Below are positions 34,401 through 43,008 of a stretch of DNA of 64,000 bases, piece after piece. How positions within the stretch are numbered: position 1 is the first letter of the stretch; every line of letters begins with the position of its first letter. The stretch comes from Strongyloides papillosus (taxonomy: Eukaryota; Nematoda; Chromadorea; Rhabditida; Strongyloididae): assembly GCA_005656395.1 (NCBI GenBank), contig SRSI01000028.1:1364001-1428000 (forward strand), read 5' to 3'. A program made the translations under genes and the position numbers. Under the pieces are notes generated by a model that was given only the letters and a program-made list of their open reading frames with translations, ran no database searches and was not told the DNA's origin.

Positions 34401-35997
34401 TAATAAATTGTATGTGTCATGGGTCACTGCTGAACACCCTAGACAAATTGGTTCATTTGATTTATGCTATATTGATAACTCAACAGTAATTGTGCTTGTT
34501 GATCATTTTTCTAATTATATTTATGCTCAGGATTTACCTGATAAATCCTCTCAATCTCTTATTAATTTTTTTAGTCCTATAATGGACGAATATTCTTTTG
34601 TAATCCTTATCTCTGATGGGGAGCCTGCCCTTACGTCTAACGCTTTGTCAGAGTTTTTTTCTTCATATGAGATCTGTTTTCACAACGATTCCCAGCCGTC
34701 CAATTCTCAGAAGATTACTTCCGTTAAGTATCGCCCAGAGTCAAATGGTCGAATCGAAGATCGTATAAGTTCACTTAAGAAGAAACTCAAAAAAGTTGCT
34801 CTGTTGAATATCTTACCCTCTCAAAGATTGCAATGGGCTACTAATGCATTGAATACTTCGTTGTCTAGAACAAAAAATACGAATGGTGAAGTTCAGTTTC
34901 TGTCACCAGCCGAAAAATACTACTTAAATTGTGCAGTTCTACCTGTTAAATTACCTACTTTTGAAGAATGTGTTCCATCTTCTAAAGATATTTACTTTAA
35001 ACCTCGTGGTACTGCGTCAGAAAAATTTGAAAGAGGTAAACTTCTTGGTACGTATGGCCGTCAAGTATCTTTAGTAGAAGATGAAGACGGGATGACACAT
35101 TTAATTTCTTCGAATTATGTTTTTGAAGGTACTCCTTCTCCTTTATATGCACCGTACACGTTAGCCGACTCAGTACTTTTGAACAAAACTGAACCTGTTT
35201 TGCAAATTCCTGAATCTCCTCTAACAACCCCTCCTTCGTCTCCCCCGGACTACCAACATGCGTTGGACGAATCTCTGGAAAGACACGTTCATGAATTGTC
35301 GGATGTCATGAATAATATGAGTTTTGAGATCCCTGTCGATAATACGTCTCTCAATGAAAACCATGTTGAAATTGATTATGAGCAACAAATTGAGCTGAAA
35401 TCTCTCCAGCCGTCTATTAAGTCCGAAATCGATCTTTTAACATTATTAAAACAAAATCCCGATTGCTCTTTCGCTGTTATTGACGGAAGTGCTTCAAACT
35501 CTAAGAACATACAGGAATGCTTGATGGTCGGACATGGTGTTGGTATTGTTGGTTGTTATAACAAATCCCTTTTGCTTATATCTAGAAGATCATTTGCCGT
35601 TGGTCGCTCAACTGCACCACGTATGGAAACGTATGCACTTATGTTTGCTTTAAAGATAGCTCAACATCTTAACGTCAAAAAATTAATAGTTATCACTGAT
35701 TGTGATTATGTATCAAATACCTATATTAATGAATGGTATAAAAATTGGTTTGATGAGAGAGAGAATTTTCCCCACTCCAGCTTATGGAAACAAATATCAG
35801 ACCTTAAATCTCCATCATATTGGGTTTACCACTGTATAAGAGATGCTTTTCCTTTTCACTCTTTTGTTGATAAAGTTGCCAAAGGTCAATTCGAATTGGA
35901 AAGTCTTAACTTAGAAATATTCAACCCGTTGAGAGAAATTGGTATTACACTTCCTTCACATGATAATACGGAAGAGTTTCTGAGACTGTTAAAATAA
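31468..35997 (+). CDS. Ty3/gypsy gag-pol polyprotein with a second, C-terminal RNase H
   Basis: A single uninterrupted 1509-residue frame. Residues 1-180 are a gag/capsid-like helical region with no CCHC zinc knuckle. The protease has DSGA at 281-284. Reverse transcriptase (about 405-640) has the active box YIDD at 572-575. The resident RNase H (about 700-800) keeps E766 in EKEL but reads TRSP (R791) where TDHxxL is usual, so a catalytic Asp is gone. Integrase has H934-H938-C968-C971 and D998, D1050, E1097. After a Pro-rich linker, residues 1325-1500 form a further RNase H fold with D1339 (VIDGS), E1387 (RMETYAL), D1411 (ITDCD) and D1468 (FVDKVAKG). The spacing is close to E. coli RNase HI. 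It probably performs the RNase H step. The enzyme assignments are strong. That the tail domain replaces the resident one is inference. Confidence 0.92.
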   Translation: MTSNQIKFDATPLDKFRENSREYLDYLNKIFIISDIDVKQDFDYVKQFLRTQSNSTISLFFDTYKNTESWSKKAVEEFCNSLLSEVPNRSVNELMNLARAKKQKNENIKTYAMRLKSLLSFMSNDEKEQVILYKIVCEADDSLRSCLSEVSNFTFTEIIAAVVEYFTINEFKRSLVPSESRNESSFKSSTYSSNFRREDKSVLQSVSSDKVKDKVNNTDSSELMIKTDSIKHSPEAGNSTISWGDRNLQSKKTLVDENLSYSPLVYEVIRIFGKDVVVMLDSGATCNILALQEVQKHNWRFHRENFEVKGVNNTSSNFIGFLDVNVSKIELTKNVTCRFYVSSCNESSISGGLCQELDISVDGKLEEARNRKESFIAQLNELNESQPHIVSYLLSHPKIFDDSILQPVLITSIPLSSTPERKLFRSYRPKDEKLKYLAKTLRKEIVEGKIRQEFDPYLTSPTHVINESKPRLVIDAKQVNKHIQDIYLPLLSHQDMQDRIAGAKRFYRFDFTAAFKSIALEESDKYIFGFSTTFGSYVSNVLNFGYSCSAQLFQQKMEQLFQIYNIQNYLLYIDDTLLFGDDHSLESNVLKFLQMCNDYNLKINLSKSEWNCSSVTFMGFKIDCEGIHVQEDRKIELELLRAPTNKTEAKSVLGKFSYVGRHIKEFSQITASLHPSAAEEYTLNERRQADWNKLQVAIKDFLVMHHPPRNSTIIFEALPTHDSIHGHAYFFDNSNNKNKLNNKKLVSVFMRKMNKAEYNYSPAEKELLTLGSLIEHERRFIISRKVVLLTRSPFVFTILTSPFESVLDQSSRLQKLAATILIENLEIIKETSPHKCEQSLTKLVSNSTKIVLPKQTPSTVSEFDVDEIVKFQSTDATCHLLKEFLNGSLKDINKIDAPFIKDLDALYFDGPLICFERRPVVNLSLVEKAVKIIHFATHAGTTDIRRKIKSSVYCHNISSVVDRIVGSCHSCLTMRKLPNKLYVSWVTAEHPRQIGSFDLCYIDNSTVIVLVDHFSNYIYAQDLPDKSSQSLINFFSPIMDEYSFVILISDGEPALTSNALSEFFSSYEICFHNDSQPSNSQKITSVKYRPESNGRIEDRISSLKKKLKKVALLNILPSQRLQWATNALNTSLSRTKNTNGEVQFLSPAEKYYLNCAVLPVKLPTFEECVPSSKDIYFKPRGTASEKFERGKLLGTYGRQVSLVEDEDGMTHLISSNYVFEGTPSPLYAPYTLADSVLLNKTEPVLQIPESPLTTPPSSPPDYQHALDESLERHVHELSDVMNNMSFEIPVDNTSLNENHVEIDYEQQIELKSLQPSIKSEIDLLTLLKQNPDCSFAVIDGSASNSKNIQECLMVGHGVGIVGCYNKSLLLISRRSFAVGRSTAPRMETYALMFALKIAQHLNVKKLIVITDCDYVSNTYINEWYKNWFDERENFPHSSLWKQISDLKSPSYWVYHCIRDAFPFHSFVDKVAKGQFELESLNLEIFNPLREIGITLPSHDNTEEFLRLLK

Positions 35998-36819
35998 GTA
36001 TCTTACCCCCTCTCCCAGATGCTACGTCAAACAGCATGTTTGACGCAAAAAAAGAAATAACTATCATATATACAGGGTGTTCCATAATTAACTCCCCACC
36101 TGCGAGAGCTTATAACTTTTTTTTACGAAGAGATAAAAACATGAAATTTTGCAGGTTAGTAGAACTAAGAAACAATATTTTTTATTTTTTTTATTTTTAA
36201 AAAATTATGGTCCCGTTAGGACTTTTGGCCATTTTTAAAAAATGTGTTTTTTTCGCCTTTATGAGTACGTAACTTTTTAATATGAAGAGATATTGAGATG
36301 ATTCTTTTACAGATCGAAAGCTCAAATTCTTTTGTACTAGAATTTTCAATATCATAAATATTTAACTTCATTAACATTGCTTAATTTTAAATTAAAACAA
36401 AAAAAACACGATTTTTGCCAAAATTTCGTAGTTTTTTTAAAATTAAAGCTCATTGAGAAGATTCTCACAAAAGTTTTATTATTATTCTAATGGAGTTAAC
36501 GAAGCTCTATCGAATGAGTATAGTGCCATTAAAATCAAATGCCATTGACGAAAGTTATGATTTATCAAAGATCACAAATTTCGTACTTCCGGTAAAAAAT
36601 AAAGTTACAAACACTGTTTTTTTTAACATATTTAATACCTAATAGTATTATTTTCATCAATAAAGTATGCTAATTTACGGTATATTGCTCATTTGTCTAT
36701 ATTTGGCCAAAAAAATTCCAATATGTTTTATCATTTAAATTTTTTCAAAAATCATTTTTCTTAACATTTATTACAATTTATCTGCGTTTTATACTATTTT
36801 ACATAACAATTGTCCTATA

Positions 36820-39800
36820 CAGGGCCGTCGCGAGGGTTTTCTGCGCTCTAGGCAAAAACATTTTTTGCGCCCCTTTATTTAAAAAATAAAATTAAAACAT
36901 AATATATACAAAAATTATATATTTATTAATATAAACAAAAAAATATACATTTAATAATGTAAAAAAATTTTACATTTAATAATATAAATATAAATATTAA
37001 AATTTTATTTTTCGTGCCTTCCTTTTTGCAAAATCTACTACTAATTCTCGTAAATCCAATTTTGAAGCTTTATCACATTCAATAGAAATTGTTGCCAAAT
37101 CCACCAACTTATTTTGTGACATTGTTGAACGTAAGTAAGATTTAATAAGCTTCAATTTTGAAAAACTGCGATCACCACTAGCTACCGATACAGGAAGAGT
37201 TAACAATATCCGTAAAGCAATATAAACATTTGGCACACAATCAACCATTTTTTGTTGTATTATAAATGCCAGAACTTCTATTGGTGGAATAGATTTTGGA
37301 AGTCTGCGAGCCACTACATAAAGTTCATTACAGAGATCATTGGCATCAATATCGTTATTGTTATTGTACGTCAAGGCTTCTTCAAATTTTTTGCAGTCAG
37401 AGAGTAAGTCTTCAGTCTTCCTACTACCAGAATTGTATATATCATACAAGAAGCCAAAGAGAGCATTATGTTGTTCTAATTGTTCAAATCTCTCTTCAAT
37501 TGATTGTATAGCCATGTCCAACACAGGATAGTAAAATTCTACCTTAAACTTCTGTTTAGGATCTTGAAGTGCTTCATCTGAAGATTCATAATCAAACAGC
37601 TTTTTCTTTCGCCTTCTACGAACTTCTATGTCAAATTTTGGTTCTATTTCTTGTTCTTTTGCTAATTCAGCAGCATCAACCAAAACTTTTTCATATTCTT
37701 CATCACATCTGCATTGTACAAGGTATTTTTTTGTTACTTTCAATTGTTCTGTTGTTGATGTTATATCATCATCTTTCTCTTGAAGTACCTTACTTGCGAT
37801 ATTTACCTCAAACAGGATATTGTACCACGTGACCAAAGATACCATAAATTTGTACTTACAAATTGCATCAGCAAGTACCTTTGCTTCAATTCTAGCTGAA
37901 TTTCCTGATAAAGTATTTAATTTTGGGTCGTCAAATATCTCCAGTAATGAATCGTATATTTCACCAAGATTATATCGTAAAGGCTTTAATGCGTCGATTC
38001 GGCTTTCCCAGCGAGTTTCACAAAGCCCCTTAAGAGAGAAGTTAATTATGTGATTAGATAAAACTTGCCAACGTTGAGTAGATGCAGGAAAAAAATTGTA
38101 AATTTGTTGAACCAGTCCAAAAAAATTAGTTGCATCAAGGCAGCATTTAGAAGAATCATTGACCACCAAATTCAAAGTATGTGCACTGCAAGGAACAAAA
38201 AACGCACGTGGGTTTATTTCTAGTAGTCTCTTTTGAACGCCATTTTCTTTCCCTTTCATATTACTGCCATTATCATATCCCTGACCACGAATGTTTTCAA
38301 CCGGTAGTTCCATTTCTTTAAGTTTATCAAGTAAAATTTCCGTCATAGATGCACCAGTTGTTTTTTCCATTGGGACAAAACATAAAAAATTTTCTTTTAT
38401 TACTACTTTATTTGATGATAAATCGACAAAACGTGCAATCATTGTCATTTGTTCGACATGACTAACATCTGGTGTGCAATCTAAGATAATTGAATAATAT
38501 TTAGCTAATTTAATAGACGATAAAATTTTATTTTTTATAGCATTTGACAAAATTTGAATAAGCTCATTTTGAATATCTTTTCCTAAATAGTGAACCATTG
38601 TTTCTTGATTTTTGACTCTACGTAAATGCTCGTTCATTACTGGATCAAAAATGGCTAAATACTTAACAAACTTTAAGAGGTTACCATTATTTATACTGTA
38701 TAATCTCTCAGTTGTTCCACGAAGTGCCAAGTTTTGTGTGCCAAGTACTCTGATTAAAGCTATTAAACGTTCCAGTATTTGATGCCAATGTTTTTTCTCT
38801 TGCTTGATATTTTGTTGGTTAATACTATCGATGGTTGAATCATTTGATAAACGCAAATTCAGCTCTCTCCAGGTATTATAATTCTCCAAATGATAACTAT
38901 TTCTTTCATGTGAAGAAAGAATTGCTCCAATGTTTTTCCAATCTCTGGAACCGGAAGTTTGAAGAACTGACGTGTTTTTCTTTTGGAATAATTTACAGCA
39001 AAAACAAAATACCGAATCACATTTAATAGAGTATACTAACCATGAACGACATACTTCCTCACCATTGGGCAATATTCGTTTGTAATATGTTGGAGTAAAT
39101 CTTCTTTTATGTATATCTTTTGGAAAATCATACTTGCTAATTTGATGTGGTCCTTTTTTTGTAAGAATAATTCGAAAGTTATCATCGAAATCAGAAGGCC
39201 AACTTGCAGAGTCATTATAATCGACATTAAGAACGGCGGGATCTTCTTCTCTACTGCGATAAGGTGGCTCATTTTCCAAATTGTCTTTATCACAAACAGT
39301 AACTTCGTTATCAGTTTTTTTTCCCTCCTCACTACCTTCAATGTGAATATCTGATTCCGTAGTAGAAGAATTTGCTACTGCTGCAGAAATCTCAGGATTT
39401 TGAACACATTTTTCTTCGTTTGTATTACGGGAAGACAAATATTTTAAAAAAGAACCCGATAATTAGGCTATTTACTTGTAATTTTCAGCTTTTCTTTTTC
39501 GATACTGTGCTCCAGAAGGGCGTTTTTTATCAGCCATAATTGACTATAGTAAAAATATTTCTATTGGTATTCGCTCTATATAAATAAATATTAACAAAAA
39601 ATAATAGTGATGAACTTACCTAACAATATATAGAGCTATCCAAGAATAATTAGCAGCTTCAATTAGTTATTAGTAGATCTAAAAAACAAATTTTATATAA
39701 ATTATCTAAATTACGAAATAGAGAAATAAATATAATGAGATTCTACTCTATACAACTAAAAAAATAGTTAAGGATGTAAAAGGTAATTTAAACCAGTAAT

Positions 39801-39890
39801 TGGGAATATGTTTATTCGTCATTTTGCACCCCTCTCATGCTTGCGCTCTAGGCAATCGCCTAGTTTGCCTATACCGTAGCGCCGGTCCTG
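36820..39890 (-). mobile_element. hAT transposon (ZMYM1-like), 8-bp target duplication
   Basis: A 3071-bp element with an exact 8-bp duplication GTCCTATA at 36812-36819 and 39891-39898. The TIRs are CAGGGCCGTCGC and CAGGACCGGCGC (10 of 12), followed on both sides by GCGCTCTAGGC and, further in, by the inverse pair TTTTTGCGCCCC and GGGGTGCAAAAT. Eight-bp duplications and CAGGG ends are diagnostic for hAT. It encodes one long transposase ORF on the minus strand. It is the innermost and therefore youngest layer of the nest. Confidence 0.95.
36997..39438 (-). CDS. hAT transposase, ZMYM1-like (TTF zinc finger, DDE, dimerisation domain)
   Basis: Open for 813 codons. A TTF-type zinc finger has Cys at 130, 140, 145, 147 and 148 (RSWLVYSIKCDSVFCFCC). 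The RNase H-like core has ILDCTPD (D320) and GQGYDNGSNMKG (D389). The C-terminal dimerisation region reads LTLPVSVASGDRSFSKLKLI. At the position where relatives have C-E-R-S-F-S this copy has G-D (D756). If that Glu is the third catalytic acid, as in Hermes, the change may weaken or abolish activity. The frame has no ATG near its start. A typical family start, MADKKRPSGAQYRKRKAEN, lies upstream at 39537-39475 in the same frame but is separated by two TAA codons (39472-39474, 39463-39465). Splicing across them is possible (AA/GTAAAT donor), but no good acceptor fits. Confidence 0.85.
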   Translation of the reverse strand: MSSRNTNEEKCVQNPEISAAVANSSTTESDIHIEGSEEGKKTDNEVTVCDKDNLENEPPYRSREEDPAVLNVDYNDSASWPSDFDDNFRIILTKKGPHQISKYDFPKDIHKRRFTPTYYKRILPNGEEVCRSWLVYSIKCDSVFCFCCKLFQKKNTSVLQTSGSRDWKNIGAILSSHERNSYHLENYNTWRELNLRLSNDSTIDSINQQNIKQEKKHWHQILERLIALIRVLGTQNLALRGTTERLYSINNGNLLKFVKYLAIFDPVMNEHLRRVKNQETMVHYLGKDIQNELIQILSNAIKNKILSSIKLAKYYSIILDCTPDVSHVEQMTMIARFVDLSSNKVVIKENFLCFVPMEKTTGASMTEILLDKLKEMELPVENIRGQGYDNGSNMKGKENGVQKRLLEINPRAFFVPCSAHTLNLVVNDSSKCCLDATNFFGLVQQIYNFFPASTQRWQVLSNHIINFSLKGLCETRWESRIDALKPLRYNLGEIYDSLLEIFDDPKLNTLSGNSARIEAKVLADAICKYKFMVSLVTWYNILFEVNIASKVLQEKDDDITSTTEQLKVTKKYLVQCRCDEEYEKVLVDAAELAKEQEIEPKFDIEVRRRRKKKLFDYESSDEALQDPKQKFKVEFYYPVLDMAIQSIEERFEQLEQHNALFGFLYDIYNSGSRKTEDLLSDCKKFEEALTYNNNNDIDANDLCNELYVVARRLPKSIPPIEVLAFIIQQKMVDCVPNVYIALRILLTLPVSVASGDRSFSKLKLIKSYLRSTMSQNKLVDLATISIECDKASKLDLRELVVDFAKRKARKIKF

Positions 39891-41085
39891 GTCCTATAAG
39901 AGCATTTTTACGCATCTTTCAAAAATGTCGTATTTTCGACCTTGTTCTCATTGAGCTTATGTTCGAAATATGAATAATTAGTAGTAAAAAATAAAATAAT
40001 ATTTCAACTACTTTCAATAAAGAATTATTATCGATGTTGAAAAATTGAAAGAAATAGCATAATTTTTTTCAAATACTAAAGAAAATGAAAATTAGACTAT
40101 TTTTGAATTGTCATAACTTTCTTGAGACTTATTACCAAGAAACAAGATTATTACCGTTGAATAGAGCTTCGTTAACTCCATTAGAATAATAATAAAGCTT
40201 TTGTGAGAATCTTCTCAATAAGCTTTAATTTTAAAAAAACTACGAAATTTTGGCAAAAATCGTGGTTTTTTTGTTTTAATTTAAAATTAAGCAATGTTAA
40301 TGAAGTTAAATATTTATGATATTGAAAATTCTAGTACAAAAGAATTTGAGCTTTCGATCTGTAAAAGAATCATCTCAATATCTCTTCATATAAAAAGTTA
40401 CGTACTCATAAAGGCAAAAAAACACATTTTTTAAAAATGGCCGAAAGTCCTAATGGGAACATAATTTTTTAAAAATAAAAAAAATAAAAAATATTGTTTT
40501 TTAGTTCTACTAACCTGCAAAATTTCATGTTTTTATCTCTTCGTAGAAAAAAGTTATAAGCTCTCGCAGGTGGGGAGTTAATTATGGAACACCCTGTATA
40601 TAGGGTCTTTATTTATATTTTTTCAGTTCTTATAAAGTTTTAAGTTACTCATACTCATCATTTTAAGGTGTTGTTTACACCACATAAATAGAAACTTTAA
40701 ACTATCAAAAAAAATTTCCGCCTTCAGAAGAGTGTAACTTCATAAAAAAGTATAATTTATAATAATTCAAACTAATTAAACTTATTAACAAAAATATTGT
40801 GATATGTTAATAAATGCTCTTTATGAAAGCATTTATAATCTTACATAAAATTAAATTCTAATTTTATATTTAAAAAAGCATTGTAGAAGACAATCTAAGT
40901 TTTAAAATAACAATAATATAATAAAAAATAAAAACTTATTTTAATAACTACTTAATTACTGCTCTAATTTTTATGTACCATATAATTGCGATAAAACTAG
41001 TCGCAATTCAAGAAAATTCAAATTTTGTTAGGTGGGAAAAATTTATTACATTTTACACAAAAATGCTTCCCACTTTTTTTCTGTG

Positions 41086-42815
41086 TGCACTAGATTTAAA
41101 GCTTTTTGATCAATAGATGATGATAGGATCGCTACAATAATTAACTACTTATATACATGCTTTATACTTTTCTTCAAATCGCACTGTAGTTTACTTCCTG
41201 CAATAATTTTTACTATCCGCGGATATATCCGGATATAATCCGTATTCGCTTTGGAGCAACTTAAAATTTTTTTAAGTATCTGATCCGTTTCGCCTCTCTC
41301 CGAATATCGTACTACTTTCATATAATTTTTAAGAAATGCTTCAGATATATAGATAAATCTAAATTCAGTCTTGAATCGAATTGCAAATTCAGTAAATGGT
41401 TTTTTTTCATCGTATTTTTTAGCGTGTGGTATATTTCAGTTAAAATGATGCATCATCTGCTGCTGCGTCAGACATTGATAGTACGAATTGCTTGGAGGTA
41501 CTTGGTTATAGAAGTTAGATGGTCCATAACCCTCTGGGAAACTGGTGGTTCTATCCCTCTGACATTTCGTTTAAAAAAAGTTATGGTTTCAATTTGATGA
41601 TTTCAAAATCTCTTTTTTCGGAATACTATTTCCAGAATTGGAATCCTGAATAAGATCCCTTAATTTGGATGGGATAGATTCATTCTACCTTAATTGCATC
41701 TTTCTTATCTCTTTAAACGTACATAAAAAAGCGTCGTCTTTATCTTAATGATAAGATTAATTGAGACAGAAATTACTATCGCTTATAACTTTAATTTCGA
41801 AGTGATTGGTATTTTCTTTATTGGAGTCAGTGGAATCTTGTAGATAGTGACGATACTCTTCCCATCATCATCTAATGTGTCTCCTGTCAAATTACCATTT
41901 TTTTCACTATTGTTATCATTTTGTTCCATGACATCTGACTGTCTTCGTTTCGTAGATTTATTCCCAATTTAAGATTAACATTTCCTTTACCAACTCTCAT
42001 CCTTATGTTTTTCTTATCAAGATGAGTTTCAGCCTTCTTTGAATAAATTACAGTAAAATTCATCTGAGATTCCGATAAAAAATATAAAGACTTTTTATTT
42101 GAGTGAAGTTCTAGGAGTTTCAAGACAGTAATGAATAATAAAGATTATTCTTAGATAAAGACAATTATACGATAAATTTTACCAAGACCTATTGGAACTT
42201 ATAATTAAAAATTAATATTCTAATAGATATGAAAAACAATGAAAAAATAATGACATAAAATAATGTATAGTAAAGACTAAAAGAAAACAAACGGATTGAT
42301 AGGTCAATAGGAATGGGAATATAAATAAATGAAAAATTTAATTAATATTACTTATATTGTTTTTTTTTACTTATGTATGATATTCTTTTAATTGTTATTT
42401 ATTTTAGAGTATTATACACCAAATAAATTAATTTTCTGTATAATATATATTTCTAATGTATTTATACTAAAAAACAGTAAACAATATACAAAAATAGGAT
42501 AAAAGGGATAACGACTATCCCAAAAACAAAAGCAACTTTGTACGTACAATTCGAAAAGAATGGAAATTTGAATTAAAAATATCTACCGTTAATTTAAATA
42601 ATTATGTTATTATATGTCCATCTATACTTAATTATGTGTTTTTATAGGTTCATACACCAATAAATAAAATTTACTAAACAATGATTTTAAAATATCAATC
42701 TCAATGTTTGAATTTTCTTTTACCCATTATTTCTATTTCCATAAACAAAATAACTGCCATAAAATTGGTTATAAATCAAGGAAATTCTAATTTCATTTGG
42801 TGGAACAAATATGCT
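41086..42815. other. AT-rich stretch, no supported gene
   Basis: A CG-bearing patch ATCCGCGGATATATCCGGATAT (about 41216-41237) is partly palindromic. A 78-codon minus-strand frame at 41887-42123 (Lys/Asn/Met-rich) was judged too weak to call. Nothing else was recognised. Confidence 0.4.
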
Positions 42816-43008
42816 AAAATTTGCACATTTCTGCATCCCCCTTTTTTTACACACGTTAGAAATCCCGTCGGTTCTCCAAGAAACGCGTTTTTAGAAACTG
42901 ACCGGAAGTACACTGAAAATACCAGCGAACTGGTAATGTCGAATCCGGATTGTTACTTTTCTAATTTAACTCACTAACCACTATGCTACCAAAACAAGCT
43001 CTGACGGA
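42816..43008 (-). repeat. tRNA-derived SINE or tRNA pseudogene with attached body
   Basis: The minus strand reads TTTTGGTAGCATAGTGGTTAG, a good RNA polymerase III A box and D-arm. About 44 nt later comes CCGGATTCGACATTACC, which resembles the B box GGTTCRANTCC. The spacing is that of a tRNA. The anticodon arm is degenerate, so it is not a working tRNA. It is followed by an unrelated, less AT-rich body (GTTCGCTGG..., ACGCGTTTCTTGGAGAACC, to about 42816). Head plus body is typical of a SINE, but no second copy was seen here. Confidence 0.5.

Larger units (their letters stand above)
36074..40596. mobile_element. Long-TIR fold-back transposon interrupted by hAT
   Basis: Begins CAGGGTGTTCCATAATTAAC and ends with the inverse of it, flanked by TA at 36072-36073 and 40597-40598. 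The two arms (about 36074-36515 and 40160-40596) are nearly identical inverted copies over about 440 bp. The remaining middle is AT-rich. Subtracting the hAT element and its duplication leaves about 1444 bp, almost the length of the related element at 20354-21806, with which it shares the GAAGCTCTATC region. No ORF of its own. The strong arm identity indicates a younger copy than that at 20354. Confidence 0.88.
29380..40684 (+). mobile_element. Ty3/gypsy LTR retrotransposon with dual RNase H
   Basis: Complete element with a 5-bp target duplication TAAAT (29375-29379 and 40685-40689). Both LTRs start TGCTACGTCAAACAGC and end TTTACACCACA or TTAACACCACA. Each LTR is about 135 bp once its own insertion is removed (29446-30967 in the 5' LTR, 36074-40596 in the 3' LTR). 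A primer-binding site follows the 5' LTR directly and a single intact gag-pol ORF fills the interior. Near-identity of the LTRs, apart from a few indels and substitutions, and the intact ORF indicate a fairly recent insertion. Immediately before the 3' LTR is CCCCCTCTCCC, a pyrimidine tract, where a purine-rich tract would be expected. Confidence 0.9.
36020..40684 (+). repeat. 3' LTR, interrupted by fold-back and hAT elements
   Basis: The LTR proper is 36020-36073 plus 40599-40684. It matches the 5' LTR across the insertion, for example CTATCATATATA before it and GGGTCTTTATTTATATTTTTTCAG after. It has the same 9-bp hairpin repeat at its start and ends at the TAAAT target duplication. Both LTRs carry large insertions at different points, so neither is intact. 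Confidence 0.85.
28831..41085. mobile_element. Outermost TIR element of the nest
   Basis: The left end reads CACAGAAAAAAATGGGAAAAAT and the reverse complement of the right end reads CACAGAAAAAAAGTGGGAAGCAT. TTTCCCACC occurs inside both arms (28888 and, inverted, about 41035). Removing the retrotransposon and one copy of its TAAAT duplication leaves a non-coding element of about 0.9 kb. The two arms have diverged elsewhere, so this is the oldest layer. No clear target duplication was found (TA on the left, TG on the right). Confidence 0.55.

Noticed and set aside
32262..35227. Minus-strand ORFs inside the gag-pol region
   Set aside because: They are antisense shadows of the polyprotein and lack any domain.
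31468..35997. Assignment of the intact retrotransposon to BEL/Pao
   Set aside because: A single ORF and nematode host first suggested BEL/Pao. However, the RT-RNase H wording (YIDDTLLFG, NYSPAEKELL), the integrase layout and the 5-bp duplication fit Ty3/gypsy better.
37296..39354. Several plus-strand ORFs of 63-101 codons inside the hAT element
   Set aside because: They are antisense shadows of the 813-codon transposase frame.
42681..42977. 98-codon plus-strand ORF
   Set aside because: It runs antisense through the tRNA-like SINE. The less AT-rich SINE body opens the frame by chance.
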